Part shown: one piece after another, positions 47,829 to 56,541 of the stretch
Layout of the letters: every line of letters starts with the position of its first letter
How positions within the stretch are numbered: position 1 is the stretch's first letter
Assembly: GCF_009617585.1 (NCBI RefSeq)
Contig: NZ_WIXI01000046.1
Span: 1-64,000, forward strand
From: Endobacterium cereale
Lineage (GTDB): Bacteria; Pseudomonadota; Alphaproteobacteria; Rhizobiales; Rhizobiaceae
Direction: 5' to 3'
Length of the DNA stretch: 64,000 nucleotides
The notes under the pieces: generated by a model
What the model was told of the DNA's origin: nothing
Seen by the model: only the letters and a program-made list of their open reading frames with translations
Database searches by the model: none
Position numbers and translations under genes: made by a program

Positions 47829-48824
47829 TCAGAAAATCTTCGAGAACTCGTCGATATTCTTGGCGTCGTAGATGAACGGATCGGCCATGGCGGCCTCGCC
47901 CTTGTCGTCGATCTTGATCTTGCCCATGCGGCCGGCCTCGATTTCCGAACCCGGCTTGCCATCGGCATCACCCTTCACGAGGTGATAGGCGATCTGTGTT
48001 GCGGAATAGCCAAGGTCGATCGGGTTCCAGATGGCGAATTCCTTGGTAGCGCCCGACTTGATGGCGCCCGCCATTTCCGACGGAAGACCGAGACCGGTGA
48101 CATAAACCTGACCGATCTTGCCGGCATCCTTCACCGCCTGCGATGCGGCCAGAACACCGACAGTCGTCGGCGCAACGATAACCTTGACGTTCGGCTGCGA
48201 GGTCAACAGACCCTGCGCTTCGCGATAGGACTTGTCGGCAAGGTCATCGCCATAAACCGTGGTGGCGAGGTTGAGGCCGGCAAAATCCTTCAGCTGCTTT
48301 TTCATCTCGCCGATCCAGATGTTCTGGTTGGTCGAGGTGGTGGTGGCCGAAAGAATGGCGAAATCACCCTTGCCGCCTTCGAGGTGGCTGGCTGCCAGCT
48401 GCAGGCACATCTTGCCGATCAACTCGTTGGACGACGGGTTGAGCTGCAGGATACGGCCTTCCGGTGCCACACCACTATCCCACGAAATCACCTTGATACC
48501 GCGCTGCGCCGCCTTCTTCAGAGCCGGCACGACGGCATCTGGGTCGTTCGCCGAAATGGCGATGGCATCGACACCTTGAGCGATCAGCGAATTGATCACC
48601 TCTATCTGGCCTTCCGCCGTGGTCGAGGTCGGGCCGGTATAGATGATCTCGACACCGCCGAGCTCCTTGGCGGCCTCCTGCGCACCCTTGTTGGCGGCTT
48701 CGAAGAAGCCGTTGCCGAGCGATTTTACGACGAGCGCGATCTTCATGTCGGCAGCGGAAGCCGCAGACGACATCATCACCACGGCCAATGCCGCGCCAAT
48801 CGCCAATTTTTTAGCAAGTTTCAT
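47829..48824 (-). CDS. rhaS: Rhamnose ABC transporter periplasmic binding protein
   Basis: 331 residues with GGGAGGAGA upstream. Signal peptide MKLAKKLAIGAALAVVMMSS, cut before ADMKIAL (about residue 25). The rest is a type I periplasmic binding fold of the ribose-binding group (GNGFFEAANKGAQEAAKELG, AIAISANDPDAVVPALKKAA, WDSGVAPEGR). Captures L-rhamnose in the periplasm and delivers it to RhaPQ. Second gene of the operon, 51 bp after rhaR. Confidence 0.94.
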   Translation of the reverse strand: MKLAKKLAIGAALAVVMMSSAASAADMKIALVVKSLGNGFFEAANKGAQEAAKELGGVEIIYTGPTSTTAEGQIEVINSLIAQGVDAIAISANDPDAVVPALKKAAQRGIKVISWDSGVAPEGRILQLNPSSNELIGKMCLQLAASHLEGGKGDFAILSATTTSTNQNIWIGEMKKQLKDFAGLNLATTVYGDDLADKSYREAQGLLTSQPNVKVIVAPTTVGVLAASQAVKDAGKIGQVYVTGLGLPSEMAGAIKSGATKEFAIWNPIDLGYSATQIAYHLVKGDADGKPGSEIEAGRMGKIKIDDKGEAAMADPFIYDAKNIDEFSKIF

Positions 48825-48875
48825 GTCAATTCTCCTCCCAAAGATTGAACTAAAGTCCGTCCCCCCGCCGGCGCG

Positions 48876-49694
48876 TCATGCCACCGACGTGGTATCCTCC
48901 TCATTTGCCTGAGCGGCATTGCCCGCCCCCGCAATGATCAGTCGCACGCCGGCATCCTCCACCATGCGCATCGATTCCTCGCTGATTCCGTCATCCGTGA
49001 TGATCGCGGTAACACGCTCCAGCGGACACAGGATCATGCTCGACCGCCGCTGAAACTTCGACGAGTCGACCATCACGATCAGCTCTTCCGCCTGTTGCAT
49101 CAGCTTCTGTTCGCTCTGGATCACCAGTGCATCCGGTTCCATAATGCCGAGCGGACCGATGCCCTGCGCGCCGATAAAGATGCGGCGGGCGTAAAAATTG
49201 CGGATCGCGTCATTGTCGAACGGCGACAGGATCAGGCTCTGCTCGCGATAGATCGTACCGCCCGGCACCGTGACATTGTTCTTGGAGTGCTTGACCAGAT
49301 GTTCGGCGATCGCAAACGAATTGGTCATCACCTGCATGCGGCGCAGCGCCATGTAATGCACCATCTGAAAGGTCGTCGTGCCACCATTGATGATGATCGA
49401 GTCGCCTTCCTCGCACAGTTCGACAGCCTGACGCGCGATTGAGCGTTTTTTGTCGATATTGACCGATTCCGACACCCGGAACGATCGCGCCGCCAGCTGA
49501 CCGATCTGCGGCGGATGCATCGCTTCCGCTCCACCCCGCACCCGGCGCAGCTTGCCCTGCACATGCAGAGAGGCGATGTCACGGCGGATCGTCGCCTCGG
49601 ACGCATCCGTCAGATCGGCAATATCCTGCACCGTGATCACAGGCTTTTCCTGGATCGCGCTTAAGATAATGCGATGGCGTTCGCGTTCGTGCAT
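48876..49694 (-). CDS. rhaR: DeoR family regulator of rhamnose genes
   Basis: A 272-residue regulator with an N-terminal winged helix (about 5-57; DIADLTDASEATIRRDIASL recognition part) and a C-terminal sugar-phosphate-binding DeoR domain (NGGTTTFQMVHYMA). AGGAGG five bases upstream. It heads rhaRSTPQUK and so regulates its own operon and probably the divergent rhaDI. In R. leguminosarum the equivalent acts as a repressor relieved during growth on rhamnose. Confidence 0.93.
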   Translation of the reverse strand: MHERERHRIILSAIQEKPVITVQDIADLTDASEATIRRDIASLHVQGKLRRVRGGAEAMHPPQIGQLAARSFRVSESVNIDKKRSIARQAVELCEEGDSIIINGGTTTFQMVHYMALRRMQVMTNSFAIAEHLVKHSKNNVTVPGGTIYREQSLILSPFDNDAIRNFYARRIFIGAQGIGPLGIMEPDALVIQSEQKLMQQAEELIVMVDSSKFQRRSSMILCPLERVTAIITDDGISEESMRMVEDAGVRLIIAGAGNAAQANEEDTTSVA

Positions 49695-49895
49695 GGGGTC
49701 CTCCTGATGCCAACTATTGTCAGTTTCTAAAACTTGTCAATCATCATCGATCACGAATATTCCTGTTGCGACGCAACATGATTGATTTTGATTGATTGCG
49801 ATTGACAAGCGTCGAGCGAGTGCGCGATATCCTTGTCCCACGAGCGGCGCCGGAGGATGAGTGTCGCTACCTAAGACAACGTCAGGGAGGACGAC
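49695..49895. promoter_or_regulatory. Divergent rhaR/rhaD control region with repeats
   Basis: Contains (i) CTTGTCAATC (49733-49742) and its exact inverse GATTGACAAG (49800-49809); (ii) three GATTGA units starting at 49780, 49790 and 49800, spaced 10 bp, about one helix turn; (iii) TTGTCA also at 49717, 17 bp from the next copy; (iv) a 15-bp palindrome TGTTGCG-A-CGCAACA (49764-49778). These are candidate RhaR operators, with room for a second regulator. Confidence 0.65.
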
Positions 49896-51992
49896 ATGTC
49901 GGGCCAGATCCGCCTACTCGATAACCGCTGGGATGATGCTTACGCCGCAAAGCTCGATGAGCCCGGCAAGCTGCTCTATCGCTCCAACCTTCTGGGCAGC
50001 GACAAGCGCATCACCAATTACGGTGGCGGCAACACCTCGGCAAAGGTGATGGAAACCGATCCGCTGACCGGGCAACAGGTCAAGGTCATGTGGGTCAAGG
50101 GCTCCGGCGGCGATGTCGGCACCATCAAGCTTGACGGTTTTTCCACCCTCTACATGGACAAACTCGAAGCCCTGAAGGGCATTTACAAGGGCGTGGAAGA
50201 CGAAGACCGCATGGTCGGTTTCCTGCCGCATTGCACCTTCAACCTCAACCCGCGCGCCGCCTCCATCGATACGCCGCTGCACGGTTTTGTGCCGTTTACG
50301 CATGTCGATCACATGCATCCGGATGCGATCATCGCCATTGCTGCCTCCAAAAACTCGAAAGAACTCACCCATAAAATTTTCGGGAGCGACATCGGCTGGC
50401 TGCCCTGGCGCCGTCCCGGTTTCCAGCTCGGGCTGGATCTCGAAGCCTTCGTGAAGGCCAACCCCACCGCCAAGGGCGTTGTTCTGGAAAGCCACGGCCT
50501 GTTCACCTGGGCCGATGATGCCAAGGATTGCTATCTGCTGACGCTCGAGATCATCAACAAGGCAATCGAGTGGTTTGCCAAGGAGACCGAAGGCAAGTCC
50601 ATCTTCGGCGGTGCCGTCACCAAAAGCCTCGGGACTGAAGAACGCCGCGCCATCGCCGCAAAACTGATGCCGGAAATCCGTGGCCGCATCGGCAAGGCGG
50701 AACGCAAGCTCGGTCATTTCGACGATCAGGACGCCGTGCTGGAATTCGTCAATTCGAAAAACCTCGCACCGCTCGGCGCCTTGGGCACCTCCTGCCCCGA
50801 CCACTTTTTGCGCACAAAGATCCGTCCGCTGATCGTCGATTTCGACCCATCGAAGCCGGATGCCGATGCCGTGGTCACCGGTCTCGACAAGGCGCTGGAA
50901 GATTACCGCGCCGATTACGCGCGTTATTACGAGACCTGCAAACACGACAATTCGCCGAATATGCGCGATCCGAACCCGGTCATTTTTCTGGTTCCGGGCG
51001 TCGGAATGCTGTCCTTTGCCAAGGACAAGGCAACGGCCCGCATTGCCGGTGAGTTCTACGTCAACGCCATCAATGTCATGCGCGGCGCCTCCACCGTCTC
51101 CGAATATCAAGGCCTGCCGGAACAGGAAGCGTTCGATATAGAATACTGGCTGCTGGAAGAGGCAAAGCTTCAGCGCATGCCCAAGCCAAAAAGCCTTGCC
51201 GGCCAAGTGGCCTTCGTCACCGGCGGTGCTGGCGGCATCGGCCGCGCCACCGCCGCTCGTCTGATCGCCGAAGGCGCCTGTGTGGTTCTGGCCGATATCG
51301 ACCAGACGGCGCTCGATGACGCGCACACCGATTTCGCCAAGCGTTTCGGCGCTGACGCGGTGCGCGCCGTACAGCTGGACGTGACGTCGGAAAACGCCGT
51401 CGAAAAGGCGTTCATAGAAGCGACCGTCGAATTCGGCGGCATCGACATTCTCGTCTCCAATGCCGGCATCGCCTCTTCCGCTCCGGTGGAAGAGACGACA
51501 TTGGCCATGTGGAACAAGAATATCGACATTCTGGCCACCGGTTATTTCCTCGTCTCACGCGAGGCATTTCGCCTGTTCCGTCGCCAGAAACTGGGCGGCA
51601 ACGTGGTTTTCGTCGCCTCCAAGAACGGCCTCGCCTCTTCGCCCAACGCTTCGGCCTATTGCACGGCCAAGGCCGCCGAAATCCACCTTGCCCGTTGCCT
51701 GGCGCTGGAAGGGGCAGACGCCGGCATCCGCGTCAACACGGTCAACCCGGATGCGGTCCTGCGCGGCTCAAAAATCTGGAGCGGCGAGTGGCGTGAACAA
51801 CGCGCCACTTCCTCCAAGATCGACGTGAGCGAGCTGGAGGAACATTACCGCAAGCGTTCGATGCTGAAGCTGAACGTCTTCCCGGAGGACATTGCCGAGG
51901 CAATCTATTTCCTCGCATCTGATCTTTCGGCCAAATCCACCGGCAACATCATCAATGTCGATGCCGGTAATGCCCAGAGTTTTACGCGGTAA
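49896..51992 (+). CDS. rhaD: Bifunctional rhamnulose-1-phosphate aldolase / lactaldehyde dehydrogenase
   Basis: 698 residues, GGGAGGA five bases upstream. The first 420 or so residues form a class II aldolase/adducin domain with metal-binding His residues in FTHVDHMHPDAI and LESHGLF. It splits rhamnulose 1-phosphate into dihydroxyacetone phosphate and L-lactaldehyde. The C-terminal part (about 430-698) is a short-chain dehydrogenase with GGAGGIG and the Y-x-x-x-K pair in SAYCTAKAAE, expected to oxidise lactaldehyde. Fusion of both steps is typical for rhizobia. First gene of rhaDI. Confidence 0.94.
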   Translation: MSGQIRLLDNRWDDAYAAKLDEPGKLLYRSNLLGSDKRITNYGGGNTSAKVMETDPLTGQQVKVMWVKGSGGDVGTIKLDGFSTLYMDKLEALKGIYKGVEDEDRMVGFLPHCTFNLNPRAASIDTPLHGFVPFTHVDHMHPDAIIAIAASKNSKELTHKIFGSDIGWLPWRRPGFQLGLDLEAFVKANPTAKGVVLESHGLFTWADDAKDCYLLTLEIINKAIEWFAKETEGKSIFGGAVTKSLGTEERRAIAAKLMPEIRGRIGKAERKLGHFDDQDAVLEFVNSKNLAPLGALGTSCPDHFLRTKIRPLIVDFDPSKPDADAVVTGLDKALEDYRADYARYYETCKHDNSPNMRDPNPVIFLVPGVGMLSFAKDKATARIAGEFYVNAINVMRGASTVSEYQGLPEQEAFDIEYWLLEEAKLQRMPKPKSLAGQVAFVTGGAGGIGRATAARLIAEGACVVLADIDQTALDDAHTDFAKRFGADAVRAVQLDVTSENAVEKAFIEATVEFGGIDILVSNAGIASSAPVEETTLAMWNKNIDILATGYFLVSREAFRLFRRQKLGGNVVFVASKNGLASSPNASAYCTAKAAEIHLARCLALEGADAGIRVNTVNPDAVLRGSKIWSGEWREQRATSSKIDVSELEEHYRKRSMLKLNVFPEDIAEAIYFLASDLSAKSTGNIINVDAGNAQSFTR

Positions 51993-52049
51993 GGACTGGC
52001 ACGACATACACCTTCTTTGCGCAGATGCCGCACTATCGCATATGGGAAA

Positions 52050-52245
52050 ACACTCCTCCCAACCCTCCCCACAAGGGGGAGGGCTTAATCCAGCCGATCC
52101 GCCGTGACACAATCGAGGCAGGCGTTTGTGGCTGGTTTTCTCCCCCCCTTGTGGGGGAGATGGCCGGCAGGCCAGAGGGGGACTTGCTTTATACGCGACG
52201 GCTTTGACGCCTGCGGGGGAGAAGTTGGCGGTAGCCGGATGAGGG
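52050..52245. repeat. Palindromic intergenic mosaic repeat (rhizobial RIME-like)
   Basis: Two hairpins, CCCTCCCC / GGGGGAGGG (52063-52083) and CTCCCCC / GGGGGAG (52140-52159), are followed by GGCCGGCAGGCC and GCGGGGGAGAAGTTGGCGG. This is the kind of C/G-run element widely scattered between genes in Rhizobium-type genomes. Inserted between rhaD and rhaI, it may influence message stability. Confidence 0.7.
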
Positions 52246-52284
52246 GCAGCCGCAGTTCACAGCATTTCGGGAGGATTTTTTGAC

Positions 52285-53577
52285 ATGACCAAACTCAACA
52301 TCGCCGCCGACACCGTCGACAAGGACAATGAAGCGCGCCTCGCCGCCCTGAAATTCGACTACGCTGCACTCGGCGACAACCTGTCCCGCCGCGGCATCGA
52401 TATCGAAGCCATCACCCAAAAAGTCTCGGAGTTTTTCGTGGCCGTCCCCTCCTGGGGTGTCGGCACCGGCGGCACACGTTTTGCCCGTTTCCCCGGCAAG
52501 GGCGAGCCCCGCGGCATCTTTGACAAGCTCGACGACTGCGCCGTCATCAACCAGCTGACCCGCGCCACGCCAACCGTGTCGCTGCACATTCCATGGGACA
52601 AGACCGACCCGAAAGACCTGAACACCAAGGGCGAGGAATTGGGTCTCGGCTTCGACGCCATGAACTCCAACACCTTTTCCGACGCGCCGGGTCAGGCGCA
52701 TTCCTACAAATACGGCTCACTCAGCCACACGGACGCCGCCACCCGCGCGCAGGCAGTCGAACACAACATCGAATGTATCGAAATCGGCAATGCCATCGGC
52801 TCCAAGGCGCTGACGGTGTGGATCGGCGACGGCTCAAACTTTCCCGGCCAAAGCAATTTCACCCGCCAGTTCGAACGTTACCTGTCGTCGATGGCGGATA
52901 TCTATAAGGCGCTGCCGGATGACTGGCGGCTGTTTTCCGAACACAAGATGTACGAACCGGCCTTTTATTCGACCGTCGTGCAGGACTGGGGCAGCAACCT
53001 GCTGATCGCCCAGACGCTCGGCGAAAAGGCCTTCTGCCTTGTCGATCTCGGCCACCACGCACCGAACACCAATATCGAGATGATCGTCGCCCGCCTCATC
53101 CAGTTCAAGAAACTCGGCGGTTTCCATTTCAACGATTCGAAATACGGCGACGACGATCTTGATGCCGGCTCGATCGAACCCTACCGCCTCTTCCTTGTCT
53201 TCAACGAATTGGTGGATGCGGAAAACCGTGGGGTCAAAGGTTTTCACCCGGCGCACATGATCGACCAGTCGCACAATGTCACCGATCCGATCGAAAGCCT
53301 GATTGCGAGCGCCAACGAAATCCGCCGCGCCTATGCGCAGGCGCTGATCGTCGACCGCACGGCGCTCGATGGCTACCAGCAGGACAATGACGCGCTGATG
53401 GCAACCGACACACTGAAACGCGCTTATCGCACCGACGTGGAACCGATCCTCGCCGAAGCCCGCCGCCGCGCGGGAGGTGCGATCGATCCTATCGGCGCCT
53501 ATCGTGCCAGCGGTTACCGCGCGAAGGTGGCGGAAGAGCGCCCGGCGGTCGTGGGCGGCAGCGGCGGCATCATCTGA
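52285..53577 (+). CDS. rhaI: L-rhamnose isomerase (catabolic, P. stutzeri-like type)
   Basis: Converts L-rhamnose to L-rhamnulose. 430 residues with GGGAGGA nine bases upstream. TIM-barrel sugar isomerase of the RhaI family: AVPSWGVGTGGTRFARFPGK near the start, metal-site segments SEHKMYEPAFYSTVVQDWG and DLGHHAPNTNIE, and the C-terminal GYRASGYRAKV end. Unlike E. coli RhaA. Together with RhaK and RhaD it completes the pathway. Confidence 0.93.
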   Translation: MTKLNIAADTVDKDNEARLAALKFDYAALGDNLSRRGIDIEAITQKVSEFFVAVPSWGVGTGGTRFARFPGKGEPRGIFDKLDDCAVINQLTRATPTVSLHIPWDKTDPKDLNTKGEELGLGFDAMNSNTFSDAPGQAHSYKYGSLSHTDAATRAQAVEHNIECIEIGNAIGSKALTVWIGDGSNFPGQSNFTRQFERYLSSMADIYKALPDDWRLFSEHKMYEPAFYSTVVQDWGSNLLIAQTLGEKAFCLVDLGHHAPNTNIEMIVARLIQFKKLGGFHFNDSKYGDDDLDAGSIEPYRLFLVFNELVDAENRGVKGFHPAHMIDQSHNVTDPIESLIASANEIRRAYAQALIVDRTALDGYQQDNDALMATDTLKRAYRTDVEPILAEARRRAGGAIDPIGAYRASGYRAKVAEERPAVVGGSGGII

Positions 53578-53694
53578 CAATAAAAACGAGCCAGGAGGAG
53601 CCTCCGCACCAAACGAGGCTCTTTCCGTTCGCATATCGTCACGCACCACAAATATTGCCGCAGCATTTCCGTCACCGGGCCGTGTCGAAAATCA

Positions 53695-54060
53695 TTACTG
53701 CGGTTTTGCGATTTTCGCCCGCCGTTCCTCGACGCGTTTCATCGCCTCGGCCTTTTCCTGCTGGCACATGGCGGCGGAAGCGCTTGCACCATTGCTGGAA
53801 GGGTCTTCCTTCAACGCCCGCTCCACACCGTCCATATGCTGAACGACATCATCGGCACCGATCAGAGGCGTCAGCACGTCTTTCGTGAGTGTTCGGGCGG
53901 CCTGATAATCCTTCTCGCCATCAAGCGCGCGACAATAATGCGTCACTGCCATGTTGATGAACAGGGCCGATGCCAGAGACTTGACCGCATCTTCCGCAGC
54001 CGCAATCGGCCCGGAAAAGAGGCTGGCCGACACGAGAGCAACGACGGCAATACGGTGCAT
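53695..54060 (-). CDS. Small secreted hypothetical protein
   Basis: The start is probably MHRIAVVALVSASLFSGPIA at 54060 (an upstream ATG at 54093 is in frame); 121 residues with a signal peptide cut near AAA at about 22. The mature part is helical with two Cys (about 43 and 99) that could form a disulfide. No family recognised. Stands alone between rhaI and tRNA-Leu. Confidence 0.6.
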   Translation of the reverse strand: MHRIAVVALVSASLFSGPIAAAEDAVKSLASALFINMAVTHYCRALDGEKDYQAARTLTKDVLTPLIGADDVVQHMDGVERALKEDPSSNGASASAAMCQQEKAEAMKRVEERRAKIAKPQ

Positions 54061-54145
54061 GATCAATCCACGAATCAAGGAAAACGACGGCAATTGATCG
54101 CAGCTATACAGGGGAAACCTTGCAGAAACACGCCTTAATAAGGTG

Positions 54146-54230
54146 TGGTGCCCCGTGCCGGAATCGAACCAGCACTCCTCTCGGAACCTGATTTTGAGTC
54201 AGGCGCGTCTACCAATTCCGCCAACGGGGC
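54146..54230 (-). tRNA. tRNA-Leu (anticodon CAA)
   Basis: On the minus strand: acceptor GCCCCGT/ACGGGGC, D-arm with GGCGGAATTGGTAGACGC, anticodon stem-loop CCTGA-CTCAAAA-TCAGG (CAA), a long class II variable arm, T-arm GCTGG-TTCGATT-CCGGC, and an encoded CCA. A standard, functional-looking tRNA reading UUG. Confidence 0.97.
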
Positions 54231-54489
54231 ATTGCAAGCGAGTGATCGGCCTCTAGCATGAGTGCACAGAAGCGGCAAGACGCGTTCGCCATGTCTTGGC
54301 ACCACTGGCGAAAAAAACTCCGATCCCTTTCATCAGTCTCGCCAGTATACCTCACGAAACTGTTCCATGCGCTTCGCCAATCCGCGACGGCATGTCGATT
54401 TACAGCGGCAACGCGTCGGACTAAAGCAACATCCAACATCCATGTGCACTACGGGTTCGATGGCGCACGACAGGCAGCAGGAGACTTCC

Positions 54490-55017
54490 ATGGCGCATGC
54501 AGCATCCAGCGATCACAGCCGCGGCATCCCGCAGATCGCATTTCCTCTCCTCCTGACATTCGGCATGGCAGCCGTCATCCTGAGCGCGCTCGCCTTCCAG
54601 CATATCGGCGGATATATGCCCTGCCATCTCTGCCTGATCCAGCGTGACCCCTATTATTACGGCATTCCGGTCGGCATTCTTGCCATCGGTACGGTCGCTT
54701 TCAAGCTGCCGTCATGGACAGGGCGCGTTCTGATGGCGCTGATCGGCCTGATGATGCTGGTGGGTGGCGCCATCGCCGTTTATCACTCCGGCGTCGAATG
54801 GGGCTTCTGGGCAGGCCCTTCCAGTTGCACCAACCCGGCCGGCGCGGTGAGCACCAATGCCGCCAGCCTGCTGGATGATCTCAACACCGTGCGCGGCCCT
54901 TCCTGCGACGCCGCAGCCCTGCGCGTCCTCGGCCTTTCTATGGCAGGTTGGAACGTGCTGACGAGCGCCGCCCTCGCAGCGATCGCTTTTGTCGGCGCCT
55001 TCCGCAAATCGGCCTGA
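54490..55017 (+). CDS. dsbB: DsbB family disulfide bond formation protein
   Basis: The start at 54490 has AGGAG six bases upstream, 175 residues; the longer frame is unlikely. Four transmembrane spans. The first periplasmic loop has C45-H-L-C48 in PCHLCLIQRDPYYYG, and the second has C113 and C139, so all four redox cysteines of DsbB are present. It should reoxidise a DsbA-like partner using quinone. A hairpin follows at 55066. Confidence 0.9.
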   Translation: MAHAASSDHSRGIPQIAFPLLLTFGMAAVILSALAFQHIGGYMPCHLCLIQRDPYYYGIPVGILAIGTVAFKLPSWTGRVLMALIGLMMLVGGAIAVYHSGVEWGFWAGPSSCTNPAGAVSTNAASLLDDLNTVRGPSCDAAALRVLGLSMAGWNVLTSAALAAIAFVGAFRKSA

Positions 55018-55065
55018 GGACATAACAATCCAAGGCGCCGTGACCCGTTCGGTCGGCGCGAATGG

Positions 55066-55101
55066 AAAGACCGCCGAAGCGCTGATCGCCGGCGGTCTTT
55101 T
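55066..55101 (+). terminator. Terminator after dsbB
   Basis: An 11-bp stem AAAGACCGCCG / CGGCGGTCTTT with a 13-base loop, ending in TTTT. Confidence 0.85.
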
Positions 55102-55134
55102 GCATCAGGACGAAAAGAAAGCTTTGCTTCCGCC

Positions 55135-55692
55135 TCACGGCTGCAGTTCGGTATCCCAGTAGAGATAGTCGACCCAGCTTTCGTGCAGATAGTTGGGCGG
55201 AAACAGCCGGCCATTGTTGTGCAGGTCCTGCACGCTCGGCGCATAAGGTTTTTGGTGCGGGAACATGCCGGCCTGCTTTGGCAGCTTGCTGCCCTTTTTC
55301 AGATTGCAGGGCGAGCAGGCCGCAACGACATTCTGCCAGGTCGTCTCGCCGCCATGGGCGCGCGGAATGACGTGGTCGAAGGTCAGGTCGTGGTGATCGC
55401 CGCAATACTGGCATTCGAACTTGTCGCGCAGAAACACGTTGAAGCGTGTGAAGGCCGGGTTGCGGGTCGGCTGCACATAGGTTTTCAGGCTGACGACACT
55501 CGGCAGACGCATGGAAAAACTGGGAGAAGACACCGCGTGATCGTATTCGGCGATGATATTCACACGGTCAAGGAAGACCGCCTTGATCGCGTCCTGCCAG
55601 GACCATAACGACAAGGGATAATAACTCAGCGGCCGATAGTCAGCGTTCAAGACGAGCGCCGGCAAGGCCTGCGGGGAGACTGCAATCGTCAA
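55135..55692 (-). CDS. HNH endonuclease family protein
   Basis: 185 residues from a TTG at 55692 with AGGAG six bases upstream. The C-terminal half is an HNH domain with zinc pairs CQYC (94-97) and CSPC (126-129), catalytic H107 in LTFDHVIPRAHGG, and NLKKG. The N-terminal 80 residues (NADYRPLSYYPLSLWSWQDA) are the conserved extension of a chromosomal HNH group common in alphaproteobacteria. Probably housekeeping rather than phage-derived. Target unknown. Confidence 0.88.
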   Translation of the reverse strand: MTIAVSPQALPALVLNADYRPLSYYPLSLWSWQDAIKAVFLDRVNIIAEYDHAVSSPSFSMRLPSVVSLKTYVQPTRNPAFTRFNVFLRDKFECQYCGDHHDLTFDHVIPRAHGGETTWQNVVAACSPCNLKKGSKLPKQAGMFPHQKPYAPSVQDLHNNGRLFPPNYLHESWVDYLYWDTELQP

Positions 55693-55826
55693 ATGACGCT
55701 CCTACCCGATTCGGCATCTATCTCCTCTATATTAGGTCCGTTGTTACAGGAATGTGAAGCCAAGAAATGCAGGGGCTTGGCGGATAGGCGAATCAGTCAC
55801 AGGCAATGTTGAAAACCTGTGCCGAA

Positions 55827-56468
55827 TCAGAGCGTCGGCAGGGCATCCCGGCGCATATGTGTGGCATAATAAGCCCAGAACAGCCGCGCTGCGACCGAAC
55901 GCCAGGGCGACCAAATTGTGGCCAACTGTCGCAATTGCTTTGATGACGGGCGCACCTCCAGAGCGAAGGCATGCGCGACCGCCGCCTGCAAGGCGACGTC
56001 ACCGCTCGGAAAAACATCCGCGTGGCCGCCGCAGAACATCAGATAGACTTCCGCCGTCCATGGGCCGATGCCCGGCAGAGCCGTCAGCGTGGCGATCGCC
56101 TCATCCGGCGGCAGGCGCAGCAAGGCATCGAGATCGACACGGTCTTCCACGATGGCTTGCGCCAGACCAGCGAGTGTTTTGGCCTTCGTCCGCGACAGAC
56201 CAAACGTCGCGGAAATTTCTGGCGTAATTGCCAGATAACCGGCAGGCGTCACCGTGCCTTGCGCCAGAATGCGGTTCCAGATCGCAGCGGCACTGGCCTT
56301 CGACACCATCTGCGAAACGATGATGGAGGCAAGGCTTGCAAAACCGGGTTGGCTCAGGCGCAGCGGCACGGTGCCAGATGCGGCAACGACGATTTCAAGT
56401 CGCGGGTCGAGTTCAACGAGTTGCAGCAGGCCGGCGTCTATATCGGTCATGTCTCGGATTATTGTCAT
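55827..56468 (-). CDS. alkA: DNA-3-methyladenine glycosylase II (AlkA-like)
   Basis: 213 residues. HhH-GPD fold: the hairpin LPGIGPWTAEVYLM (131-144) and the catalytic D157 in FPSGDVALQ, with AAVAHAF after it. Removes alkylated bases to start base-excision repair. No FeS Cys cluster, and it lacks the N-terminal domain of E. coli AlkA, as in many short members. Confidence 0.9.
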   Translation of the reverse strand: MTIIRDMTDIDAGLLQLVELDPRLEIVVAASGTVPLRLSQPGFASLASIIVSQMVSKASAAAIWNRILAQGTVTPAGYLAITPEISATFGLSRTKAKTLAGLAQAIVEDRVDLDALLRLPPDEAIATLTALPGIGPWTAEVYLMFCGGHADVFPSGDVALQAAVAHAFALEVRPSSKQLRQLATIWSPWRSVAARLFWAYYATHMRRDALPTL

Positions 56469-56541
56469 TTGCCTTCATCGAATTTCGCCGGTGGTTGTCG
56501 CAGGGGCTTGACCCTAAACCCCAAACACCAGCAAATCGCGC

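Noticed and set aside
49914-51326. 470-codon minus-strand frame opposite rhaD
   Set aside because: Antisense shadow of the aldolase fusion.
54258-54647. 129-codon plus-strand frame overlapping the dsbB start
   Set aside because: Different frame from dsbB, basic low-quality composition, no ribosome site.
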